A stretch of DNA of 40,945 nucleotides from Ophiostoma sp. CBS 140.51 (Eukaryota; Ascomycota; Sordariomycetes; Ophiostomatales; Ophiostomataceae): the NCBI GenBank assembly GCA_029298735.1, contig JANSLP010000290.1, positions 1 through 40,945 on the forward strand, in the 5' to 3' direction. Every line of letters begins with the position of its first letter. Position 1 is the first letter of the stretch. Below the pieces are notes generated by a model. It did no database searches. It was not told where the DNA came from and saw nothing but the letters and a program-made list of their open reading frames with translations. Made by a program: the position numbers and the translations under genes. Of this stretch, positions 32,282-40,945 are shown one piece after another.

Positions 32282-34852
32282 GATGATTAGAGAAAAGTGT
32301 AAGATAAATGAGAGTGACGGAAGTGAGTTGTGGATATCTAAAGGAGACATCAACATCAACATATGGCGGACAACAGCCACCTTTTATGCCAACCCGATAC
32401 TCATGTTGGGTCGAGTTGAAAGACATTGAAGGCTAAGCGAGAGCAAAAGCAAAGACATGATCGATCCGCGTAAACGTTCCATGATCTTGGCGGTGAAATT
32501 GGAAGGATTCAAAAGACATCAAAGGCCGCGTCGACAGGCCGGTCTGCGATATTGACTCTGGGATGATGCGGATGATTCTGTAATTTTCATGTTTAGTTCT
32601 GGGGGCCAATGATCAACGGTAGGACAGCATCTTTGTTACGTTACTTACCTTTTTCGATCCTTGCAGCCTTTTTTTTTTTTTAGAAATGCTTTTCCTTCCC
32701 AGGTGTTGACGTTGTCATCTCACGGTGTGACAAGGGCATCTACAGTAGGATGCTGCGAGTCGTGTCTTTGACTGGTGGAGTTTGTTGATGGCAAATGCTA
32801 TTGTGTGTAAAAGAACGGTAACGGGCCATAAATGGCAAAACGTGCCGCTGGGGGCCGCAACTTACACAACCGCCGATGTCTTGCCAAGCTGTGCACAAGG
32901 CAAACAGCAGGCAGACCGTGTACCAAGACGTCTACTCTGCCTCGTCCCTACAGTTTTTTTTAGCAGTGTTGACAATGCCAAGGTCAATCGTCAATTTGCG
33001 AATGAGGCTTTGGACATACGTGTAAGGGACCTTTTGTCCTTAGCGAGGTTCGCAACTTTAATTTGAAGGAAGGCGCAGACGGCTTGTCCCTTGGAGTGCG
33101 GTTAAATTCTGTAATGCGATTGGATGAATCGACAGTGAACGGTCTACGTTTGTGGTCTATCCCGGTCAATGTGCACACACCAACACGGCATGTAGATAGA
33201 TGGGGAGAGACGGGCTGAGGATTCAGGGGAGCCAGAGGAAGAAGCGCCCCCAGACTGGAGTAGTCCAGGCGACGTCATGTTCAAATATAGACCTGAGTTC
33301 CTGGATATCGGGCCGCATGGCCTTTGTTCTTTTGACATTATTAACTGACGAATCATGTAGATCTTACACGGATACTCACGGGCAACACAGCTTTTCACGA
33401 TTGATAGTACCGATATTGACTTTATACTCACTAATTTCTAGATTCCCCGATGCATCTCAGTGGCACAAAATAAAGATGAACTGAGGGAATACTTACCTTG
33501 CAAACCGTAATTCATACAACTTCCCCCATGCCGGGTAGCCGTCTTGGCTACCACAGAGTTGACCTTGGCTACACAGACACAAGAGAATTGTGGCGATGCG
33601 CCTGCCTCCTCCGGAATACCAGATGTGTGCATTTCATGAAAGTGAGCATGTGCAAATCAACTCGCTTCAATTTCTATTTTGGAAACTACCCCGTAACGAC
33701 TAAACTAAGCTACTCTAGTAGAACCCGTTTGAGCTCCGGCCCTTTTACGGCATCCTCCAGTGCAGATAAACGAGTCCGCCCCACGCCTGACGATATGCTA
33801 TGCCACCTTTCCAAGCAATGCACATCACCCAAAGGCTAGCATTGCTATCTTTGGACTGTGACTGTGTATCACGACCCAAGACGATGAGGTCAACACCAAC
33901 CCCCTTTGGCGGCAGCAAGCATCTGCCGTCTAGGAAGAGAGAGCCAACTACAACCCCAGACTTCGACAAAAGAGATAGTTCTTCTAGGGACGACGTAATA
34001 CTCAACGTTTCCTCCTATAATGTACCCAGAGTAAGGGCCAGGTTGATGGCCCGTCCGTATAAAATTGAATATGGTGGGAAATCACTGATATAAAGACGGT
34101 TAGTACTAGTATTGTCCAGGACTACTATTCGGTCTGCGTTTAGTTCAGACTCACGATATATCAAAGGTTTCACCACTCGTCCTCATTTTGTCCCTTGCAT
34201 TCTTTGCTCTCCTGTCCAGGAATATCCGATCTTGTTTCTCCTTGTCATCATTTGCTAGTCGTGGCTGTCGATATCGAGGTGTATCGCCGTTGGGGACTGA
34301 CCTGCTTGTGTCGCCTCCCCGGGCCGCTTTCAGTTTTCGAATTTCTGCTCGTCAGTATCCTCCACCCCATTATTGATAATCTTCTTCAATCGGAAGCACT
34401 CACTCGAATAGCGGTGTGTACCCCAGCTTCGTACCACTTTCTCGTTCAAGCTCCTAGCGCCTATTTTCCTTTGCAATCGGTCAAGCTGACCGCAGCTCTC
34501 GACTAAACTAAAGGCCTGGCGAGGAAAGCGAGGCGGCCGTTGGTAAGCCGAGTTGCCCTTGGATTTCTGGTCGAAGGGTTGGGGCACGCCCTCAAACCAA
34601 CGCACTCCGTCGAGGCGGGAGTTCCCGCTCAAGGTGAAAGGCAATTTCCCTTTAAAATAAAGAACAGCTGAGTCAATTTGATGGGCGTTCTGATCTCCGA
34701 CAGTGTCACCGAAGAGGCGGCGCTGGCTCGTTGTTATAACCCGGTAGGCGATATTGTTGGAGACGCTGGCTCATACCCGAAACATCTAGCTCATCTCATT
34801 CGACGAGACTATCGTTTCGGAGCCAACGAACAATATTGACGGCAATGGCTTT
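32282..34852. other. Long intergenic region
   Basis: The left end holds the LysM promoter. The rest has lower GC than the genes. Short frames on both strands, including a minus-strand frame of about 100 codons at 34330-34644, match nothing I recognise. Some decayed transposon or gene sequence may be present given the HET wreckage next to it, but I cannot show it. Confidence 0.45.
32383..32388 (-). promoter_or_regulatory. TATA-like element of the LysM gene
   Basis: On the minus strand GGCATAAAAGG lies about 105 nt upstream of the LysM start codon, in the position of a TATA element. The evidence is positional only. Confidence 0.3.
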
Positions 34853-34919
34853 CTAGTATTCGTGCTCGTCACTACTTTTGGCTGGCTGGCTGGCTGCCTT
34901 CCAGCAACAGCTACTCCAT

Positions 34920-35285
34920 CTCACAGCCCACCCAGCCCATCTAGCCCACGAGAAGCTGGCAAACTCGGCGTGACGGCGTGGATCCGTCGTCTTGAAAAGA
35001 AGGAAAGCGTTGGCATAGTACGCCGGTAGTCCCTCGATGCCGTCTGTGTGCATGCCTGCGAAGAGTGGCAGGCTAATGCCATAGAAAGCACGCAAGGCAT
35101 CGCCATCTGCCATAGAAAGCACGCAAGGCATCGCCATCTTGTCAGAGTATGCGTCCCGAATACTCTAGGCTGAGCTGCATATAGGAGTATAGACAGCTCT
35201 CAATGCTGTCGGTAGGCCCAGGGATGTGGTTGGTAGGATTTATCTCTATCTTATCCGTGTCATCTCTATCAGCTAATATACTTCC
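34920..35285 (-). pseudogene. HET-domain protein remnant, central/C-terminal part
   Basis: Minus-strand translation shows the later part of a HET (heterokaryon incompatibility) protein. It reads SYMQLSLEYSGRIL, then DGDALRAFYGI, GIEGLPAYYANAFLLF and FASFSWARWAGW. These match the family's Y-x-R-x-L-T...DAL-AF-GI...GLP..YF..ALLW...FPSWSWAGW pattern. A TGA at 35144-35142 and a 31-bp tandem duplication (35078-35139), which shifts frame inside the DALRAFYG segment, break it. The N-terminal HET half is absent on this strand. It cannot make a full protein. Confidence 0.7.
35078..35139. repeat. 31-bp tandem duplication inside the HET remnant
   Basis: Two adjacent identical copies (35078-35108 and 35109-35139) begin GCCATAGAAAGCACGCAAGG. 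Because 31 is not a multiple of three, the duplication puts the two flanks in different frames. Confidence 0.9.
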
Positions 35286-35361
35286 CCTCGATAGAATTCA
35301 TTTTTGACATCATCCTTTTCACAGTAAAGTGACGCTGATTGACATTGGGGCCACAGTCACC

Positions 35362-35779
35362 ATGGCATCATTTCAACCAGCGCAACTCAAGCACTGGGTC
35401 GAAAAGTGCGAGCACGACCACCATGTCTGCCGCGAAGCGTGCGCAAAGAATACGGAAGACCTCGACTTGTCGGTCCGCTTTGACGAGGCAGCCACGTCCA
35501 ATTTCCGCCTGTTTGACATCAAGCGCAACTACATTGTTCCGTCGCCTCTTGATGCCCGCTACATTGCGCTGAGCTACTCGGGCATGGCCGACGAGCTGCG
35601 GCTCACCACCTCCAACTATGACAACTTGACGACGGACGGTGCGCCGTAAGCATGTCGCTGCCACGGTGTGCGACGCCATCGACCTGGTCCAGGCCATTGG
35701 TGAGCGTTACCTCTAGGCAGATGTACTGTCTCATGCATGACGACGAGGACGACCTAGACGTGGGCGTGTCGATATAGCA
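35362..35779 (+). pseudogene. HET-domain protein remnant, N-terminal part
   Basis: From the ATG at 35362 the frame reads LKHWVEKCEHDHHVC, FRLFDIKRNYIV, ARYIALSYSGMADELRLTT and a stop (TAA at 35647-35649). These are the first blocks of a HET domain (W..C...H..C; R-L-I-D; Y-x-A-L-S-Y; LTT.N). After a frameshift the similarity continues as VCDAIDLVQAIGERYL, then a TAG stands where the family has the Trp of YLWVD. A second shift is needed for LMHDDEDD. The fragment therefore has at least two frameshifts and two stops and lacks everything C-terminal. It is transcribed away from the minus-strand HET remnant. Confidence 0.78.
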
Positions 35780-36006
35780 TGCCGTCTTTGTTGTGTGAGG
35801 TGCCGCCAACAATAGGGCTGGTGGCTTTTTATTTATTTTTAAAAATTCAAACGTCTAGACTAACATTGATTTTTGTAGAATAGACATCGACTCATAAATC
35901 ATCCATGCAGCGTATGTGCAAACATATACCTTCCAATCAGACTATGTACAATACTCCACTCTTTCATCGCACAACATCCCCATTCCGTGTTCAGTTTCCA
36001 CTCCCC

Positions 36007-37039
36007 TTACAGGCTGGGCCAGCCGTTGGCACCCCAGTTGATGACGTTCCAGCCAAACTTGGAGTCGGCGTAGTCGAGGCTGATGGAGGTGTTCACTGAG
36101 GTTGTTGTTAGTGATCAAATTACATAGACACAGGGGGAAGGTTGACTTACAGTAGTGGTAGTACAGAACATCGCCGTAGACAGGGTCGTTAAAGACACCC
36201 TGGCCACCAGGAGCGTAGACCTCGTCATGGCTGGCCAAGATGGTGGTGCCACCGCCGGCCGTGCAGGCCGTGCCGGACTCATCGACGTAGGGGCCGGTGA
36301 CGCTAGCACTGCGGCACACGACGACGTGGTACTCGGTACCGGCGGCCGGCTTGGGGTCGTACGTGCAACACGCGCCCACCGACAAGAACATGTAGTAGAA
36401 GCCGTCATGATAGTAAGTGAAGGCACCCTCCTCGTAGTTGCCGTTGCTGGGCGAGTTGTAGGCGATCTGGGCCTGGTTACCCGACGGGTAAATGTAGGTG
36501 GTGTCAATGGCAGCGGCGGCCTGGTAAATGTCGCCCCAGTAGGAGCCCCAAGTTAGGTAAAATTCGTCTGGGCCGGTGCCGTTAACGATGCTGGGGTCAA
36601 TGGCGTTGTAAGGGCTGCTGGGCGATGAGGTCAGGATCTCGCCCTGGTCGGTCCAGCTGCCGGGCTCCATGGTCGAGGATGTGGCGTAGCCAATGGCCGA
36701 GGTCTGGGAGCCAGACGTCGAGACGGCGTACAGGCAGTAGTAGAGACCACGGATGTACGAGACATCGGGTGCCCACAGGACATTGTTGCCGTCCATGTTG
36801 ATGATGGATTGGCCCTGGATGACGCTGCCGACGTCGGTCCATGGGCCGCTCAGGGAAGGAGCTGTGCGGATGCTGATGAGGTCGAGGGTCGAGAAGCGGA
36901 AGTAGGTGCCGTCAGCACGGCGGACGACGGAAGGGTCGTGGGTGAAGCAGTCGCCCGTACAGCCTTCGGGGTTGGGGTAGGCGGCTGCGGCACCGGCGCC
37001 GGCCAGAAGCATGGCGGCAGAAGAGAGGAATGACCACAT
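36007..37039 (-). CDS. Secreted GH43 endo-1,5-alpha-L-arabinanase
   Basis: Two exons (37039-36151 and 36095-36007) with a 55-nt phase-1 intron (GTAAGT...CTCAG) encode 325 residues. A signal peptide (about 1-20) precedes a single five-bladed GH43 domain. The expected carboxylates are Asp35 in THDPSVV (base), Asp148 in AIDPSIV (modulator) and Glu204 in YEEGAF (acid). DGNNVLWAPDV, LTWGSYWGDIY and APGGQGVF are typical of fungal arabinanases. The second exon supplies the conserved tail ending KFGWNVINWGANGWPSL; without splicing the frame runs into unrelated residues. The length suits a catalytic domain alone. The enzyme should cleave arabinan side chains of plant pectin outside the cell, fitting the nearby esterase. 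Confidence 0.93.
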
Positions 37040-39827
37040 GGTTGATTGTGAATGTGTGGTTTAAAAATAATGAAGAAGAAAGGACGAGACTTGACAGAAA
37101 ATCAAATCAGATAATCAGATAATCAGACAATAAACAAAAGCCAAGATGTCAACGTCAATGTCGATGTCGTTCATCTTATGTTTTTTGTTTCCAAGAAGAG
37201 GTGTCGGTGGCCGTCTTTATTTAATCAAAAGAAACAGACCAGAGTCCACCGAATCGAATGTCTCCACTAGAACAACTCCAAGGAACATGGTGAGCATTGG
37301 GAACGTCATGGCGAAACGACTGGCAGACAGGATACTGGACAGCGGACTGGCCGGGGGCGGAGGGACTGTCATTGTGAAGGAACAGTCAAAGAATAGAGCA
37401 GGAAGAGGCTCAGTCTTTCCAGGAAGTGGGAGACCTGGGCAGAGATCCCCCGTGTCAGCAATTTTAGCGGGTGAGCCAGGGCCAAACAGGAACAGACACG
37501 GCCCCAACAACGGCCGACAAGGGCAAGTGACCGTCAGTGGCCCAGCATGGCGCCCACATCCTGGGGACCCATGGCAGGGGTCGGGCAGTGCGCCGATCCT
37601 ACTGTTTCAGACGGAGAGAGGAGCAAACGGGTGAGCAAACGGATGGAAATAAATCAAGATAAAAAATAAACGCAAACAGGATCAGTGAATGAACGTCACA
37701 CTCTGCGCACAAGATTTCCTTGGAGACTACATCGCCGACGTACCCCGTCGGGGACATATTTCTTCCCCGCGATGTTCAATGTCTTGGTTGGTAGGTTACT
37801 GTCTAGTCGTCGTCTCTCCGCCTTTTGGGGGCCATCGTTCAGATGCACGATGCGGAGAGAAGAGCATGAGTGTGAGCGGGAATTGCAGATGCTGAGGGGA
37901 AGCGAGAAGGCCATCGAGAAGAAACAGGAGCCGGACGGAAAGACGAACGTAACTTGACGATGCCGCGTAGTCAAATCCCACCTTTCAAGGATGATCGACA
38001 CCTTAATCAGCTAGCCCAGCCGTCAGATTTGTTTGTAGCCCTGCGAGGAGACATGATTTATTAGCGGAGAAAGCAGAGTCAACTGCCAAACCGAGTCGAA
38101 AGAGTGCGGAGACCGTGACGGCGCCGTCGCTTCGAGGAAAGCTTCAATGAATCGTGGCGTCGGGGCGTGTCGGGGATTTTCACAGATGCCGCTTGCAGTC
38201 TGGACAAAGTCGAGGGAAGAGTCTTGATTAAAGTCTTGGAAAGCTTCTTCCCCTCACCATCACTACGGTTGACCATAAGGCCAACTGTTCGCACCACAAC
38301 CACCTTCCTTTTTCTTCTTCCCCTTTTCCATTTTTCCTCTTCCCCTCGTCGGCAGTAACCGAGCATGTTTCCTGGTTTCTGGGCTCTTGCGCCGTCCCAC
38401 CGTCCCAATTGTCCGTCCCCCGGCCCCCATCCCGTGTCTTACATCTCGCCATCTTGCCATCTTTTGTTATTGTCGCTTTGCCTGCCCTGTTTTGTTTCCC
38501 CTCAAATCACCCATTCTCCCGCCATCCTAGCTTCTCGCCATCTTAGCCTCATCTTGTTAGTCTCCGCGGATCATGCACGTTCGTCACCACGTCCCTTTTT
38601 CATGTCGTCTCTCATGTTCCCTTCTTGACATAACCCCGTCTTTGGCTTTTTCGTCTCCAGTTCATGAGGTGCCGGCCTGGTAAATCGGGCCTACTGACGT
38701 CGTTTCCCGTTGTTGCTTTCTTGCGTCGTCTCGTTTGTTTACCAAAACGAGCAACGGGGAGCGTCGGGTGACCCGCGTGCCCGCCATATGTTCTTCAGCA
38801 TCTGTTTTCCCTGCTCGCTTGTTCTGTGATTTGTCATTTTTCGTTGTTCTAATTTTTTCGCATATCGCGATGTATTGTTTTCTTTCACTCGCCTCGTTAT
38901 TTTCATTCCCCGCCATCTCACTCCCATATCTATGATTTTCTATGATTCATTTGTTGATCGCTTCCTGCAGGTCAAGAACAACCTCCCAAAATTGGCCCAA
39001 AAGCATCTCCAAAAAACGGGGAGCATCGGCGTAACGTCACACCTGTTGATTCCTTGTTCGATTGTCCAACCGCCCAGCAACATCGGCAACCCAAGTCCTG
39101 TCTTGACCCATGCACGTTTTCGACCAGGGTCGGGTCGATCCTTTACTCCGTTATTTTCTGTTTTTGGGTTTCTTTTGTCTGCTGTTCAGTGTCTGCCTTT
39201 CCGGCCAGCGCAACCCAGCTGCGCCACGGGATCAGATGAGACGGCACCAGTGGATGGTAAACAGCCCCTGGCGCCTGTTGACTGGGCCTGTCAATCCCAT
39301 GACGAGCCTAACAAACTCCAACATGCCCTGTCGTTTTGGTGTTTGAGCCTCCTGAATTAAAAAAGTACTCCCGAGTGTGCGGCACTTCTTTTTATTCTGT
39401 TCTTTTTTCCCTTCTGCTTCGGTCACTTACAAGAACCAGTACGTGTATTCGCACGTTGTCTCGCCCGAACCAAATCGCAGGATACTCTCTTTCTCACTCC
39501 GTACTCCGTTGTAGTTCATTTTGTCGTCGCACTCTTGACTTTAGTTTGTTTCTGTTTCTTCTTCTTAGTCTTCCTTCCGGTCCTTCTTCTCCTTCTTTTC
39601 TCTGATTTGTTTCTTCTTGTCGACCTTGTCTTCTCTCTCCTTTTATATCTTGTCCTTGCCACGTCGTTTCCACTACTCCGGTTCCACAGCCGAGTTCAAG
39701 TACTTTTCGTTTTCTCCAAGTATTTTCTTCTCCAAAGATCTTGTCATCTGTCAATCTTGGATCGTTTGTTTCTTTTTTTATCTTCGCTTCCCAAAGATCT
39801 ACATTCAAAATCAAGAATACCGTCAAA
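37040..39827. other. Long intergenic region upstream of the small secreted protein gene
   Basis: This 2.8-kb divergent spacer contains the arabinanase promoter and the leader of the small secreted protein gene. The latter is strongly pyrimidine-rich from about 39380 to 39780, as in many fungal 5' leaders. No supported gene lies within. Confidence 0.5.
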
Positions 39828-40636
39828 ATGAAGAGCTTCGTTTCCCTCGCTTTGCTCCTTGGCGCATCCAAAGCGTCGGCAATGGTAAGTCATCATCCTT
39901 CAACGCTTCCTTCTCCCACTGTTTTGCGCAGTTTCCCACTGTTTTTTCCACTCTTTCCAAATTTCTACGCGTACATCTTCCTTCCACTCCTTTTGCTACT
40001 GTCGCAGTTGCAGTGATCCTCACATTTGTAGTGGCAGTATTCATCGTTCCTGACTAACACCGCCTCTTTTTTTCTCTGTCGTCGCAGGCCCTCCACGATA
40101 CGCCCAACGAGCTCACTTGGACCGGCGAGGTGATTCCCGGCGCGGGTCCCGTCACGTTTGCCGGTGACGCCAAGAGCATCTACCGGCAGATTTTGGACGC
40201 CAACCCATCGTTTGGTGATCTGAAGAAGCGGTCGACCAGCTCCTCTGCGGTGTCCAAAAGAGAAAACCCCAGCCCCGTCTCCACCGACTACACCTGCGCC
40301 TACGGCGTTTTGGTCGATGTGGCGCCCATTGACGCCGGCATCAAGGACCTCTACAACATTGGCACGGGCACCTGCAATGCGCCAGCGGGTGCACCGGGTG
40401 CAGGTGGCTGCACGCGCCTAACCTGCAGCGACAATGCCAGCATCTGGCTGTGCAACGACAACGATTTTGCCGTCGAGATCCCGTGTGAGCTGATTGCCGA
40501 CAATGCCGTGCAGCTGCTGATTGAGTGCCAGACCACGACGTACGTGGGCGGCAACACATGGTCGTCAACGGTCCGGGGACAGATCTTCTCGGGCGACCAC
40601 ACATGGAATGTGATTATTAACCAGAACACCTGTTGA
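39828..40636 (+). CDS. Small secreted cysteine-rich protein with Kex2-type propeptide
   Basis: Two exons (39828-39884 and 40088-40636) across a 203-nt intron (GTAAGT...GTCGCAG) encode 201 residues. Exon 1 is just the signal peptide (MKSFVSLALLLGASKASA plus Met). Next comes a presumed propeptide ending at KKR (65-67) or KR (76-77), both Kex2-type sites. The mature part has eight cysteines (89, 115, 127, 132, 141, 152, 166, 201) and the blocks CTRLTCSDNASIWLCNDN, PCELIADNAVQLLIEC and VRGQIFSGDHTWNVII. I recognise this as a widespread family of uncharacterised small secreted proteins of filamentous ascomycetes with a (Y/W)-x-C-N-D-N core, but know no function. An effector or antimicrobial role is speculation. 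Confidence 0.82.
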
Positions 40637-40845
40637 TGAACTCCCCGAACGGTGAGTGTGAAGGGGCGAAGCAAGGGAGAGTCCAGAGACAGTCGGTAGA
40701 AGAGCATATCAACGTGGAGAAATAATGTGCTACGAACTGTACATACTGTAAAAGAATCAAGAAGTTGCACTTGATGTTCTAACTATATATCCACGAAACT
40801 GTATTTTTTGCGTACAAAAAAAGAACAGGTGTAGCATTGTGAGGC

Positions 40846-40945
40846 GTCAACAACGAGCAGGTCGAGGGCTTCCCCAAGCAGAGCGAGGTCAAGACTGTCT
40901 TCGTCGAGCACGACCTGGACTCCGCCGATACTGAGATGACTACCA
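40846..40945 (+). pseudogene. 5'-truncated elongation factor 3 (EF-3) fragment, running off the window
   Basis: The last 100 bases translate to VNNEQVEGFPKQSEVKTVFV followed by EHDLDSADTEMT. This matches the segment of fungal EF-3, an ABC-type ribosome-associated ATPase, near the middle of its roughly 1050 residues. A TGA lies in frame six bases upstream of the GTC at 40846, and the preceding sequence is the 3' flank of the small secreted protein gene. The first half of EF-3 is therefore missing on this strand. It is either a truncated gene copy or the start of a chimeric gene. Only 33 codons are visible, so what follows is unknown. Confidence 0.7.

Noticed and set aside
34330..34644. Minus-strand frame of about 100 codons near the HET remnants
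   Set aside because: It has no recognisable motif and could not be linked to the HET fragments or a transposon.

Overview
The window is filamentous ascomycete (Pezizomycotina) nuclear DNA, most likely from a Sordariomycete. The evidence is short spliceosomal introns (51-203 nt, GT...AG), GC-rich single- or few-exon genes separated by 1-3 kb spacers, a fungal non-reducing polyketide synthase, LysM and small secreted Cys-rich proteins, HET-domain relics and an EF-3 fragment. The genus cannot be fixed by eye. No rRNA, tRNA, CRISPR array or intact transposon was seen.

Layout. 1-2.8 kb: no gene recognised. 2.8-9.5 kb (-): a complete intronless SAT-KS-AT-PT-ACP-ACP-TE polyketide synthase of the melanin/naphthopyrone type. 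12.0-13.6 kb (+): a three-exon cytochrome P450, divergent from the PKS across a 2.5-kb spacer. 13.8-14.8 kb (-): a secreted protein resembling glutamic (G1, eqolisin) peptidases but apparently lacking the catalytic Gln. 16.4-18.0 kb (-): an Xaa-Pro aminopeptidase with a mitochondrial-type N-terminal extension. 19.0-20.2 kb (-): a PHO80/PREG-like cyclin. 23.6-25.1 kb (-): a prolyl-4-hydroxylase-type 2-oxoglutarate oxygenase. 26.3-28.5 kb (+): a ThDP-dependent enzyme related to acetolactate synthases and benzoylformate decarboxylases, probably mitochondrial.

The right part is secretome-rich. It holds a CE1-type esterase (29.5-30.4 kb, +), a four-LysM secreted protein whose fifth LysM lies behind an in-frame stop (30.75-32.3 kb, -), two broken HET-domain fragments in opposite orientation (34.9-35.8 kb), a GH43 endo-arabinanase (36.0-37.0 kb, -), and a small secreted eight-cysteine protein (39.8-40.6 kb, +). 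At the right edge is a 5'-truncated stretch of translation elongation factor 3.

How the genes relate. The PKS and P450 are adjacent and divergent and could be co-regulated, but no reductase, dehydratase, laccase or cluster transcription factor accompanies them, so a biosynthetic cluster is not established. The esterase and arabinanase would act on plant cell-wall polysaccharide outside the cell, and the LysM protein would bind chitin. I found no convincing undescribed multi-gene system. The most notable signals are individual: the LysM nonsense codon, the probable catalytically dead eqolisin, the HET wreckage, the truncated EF-3 and two possible isoform-generating gene structures.
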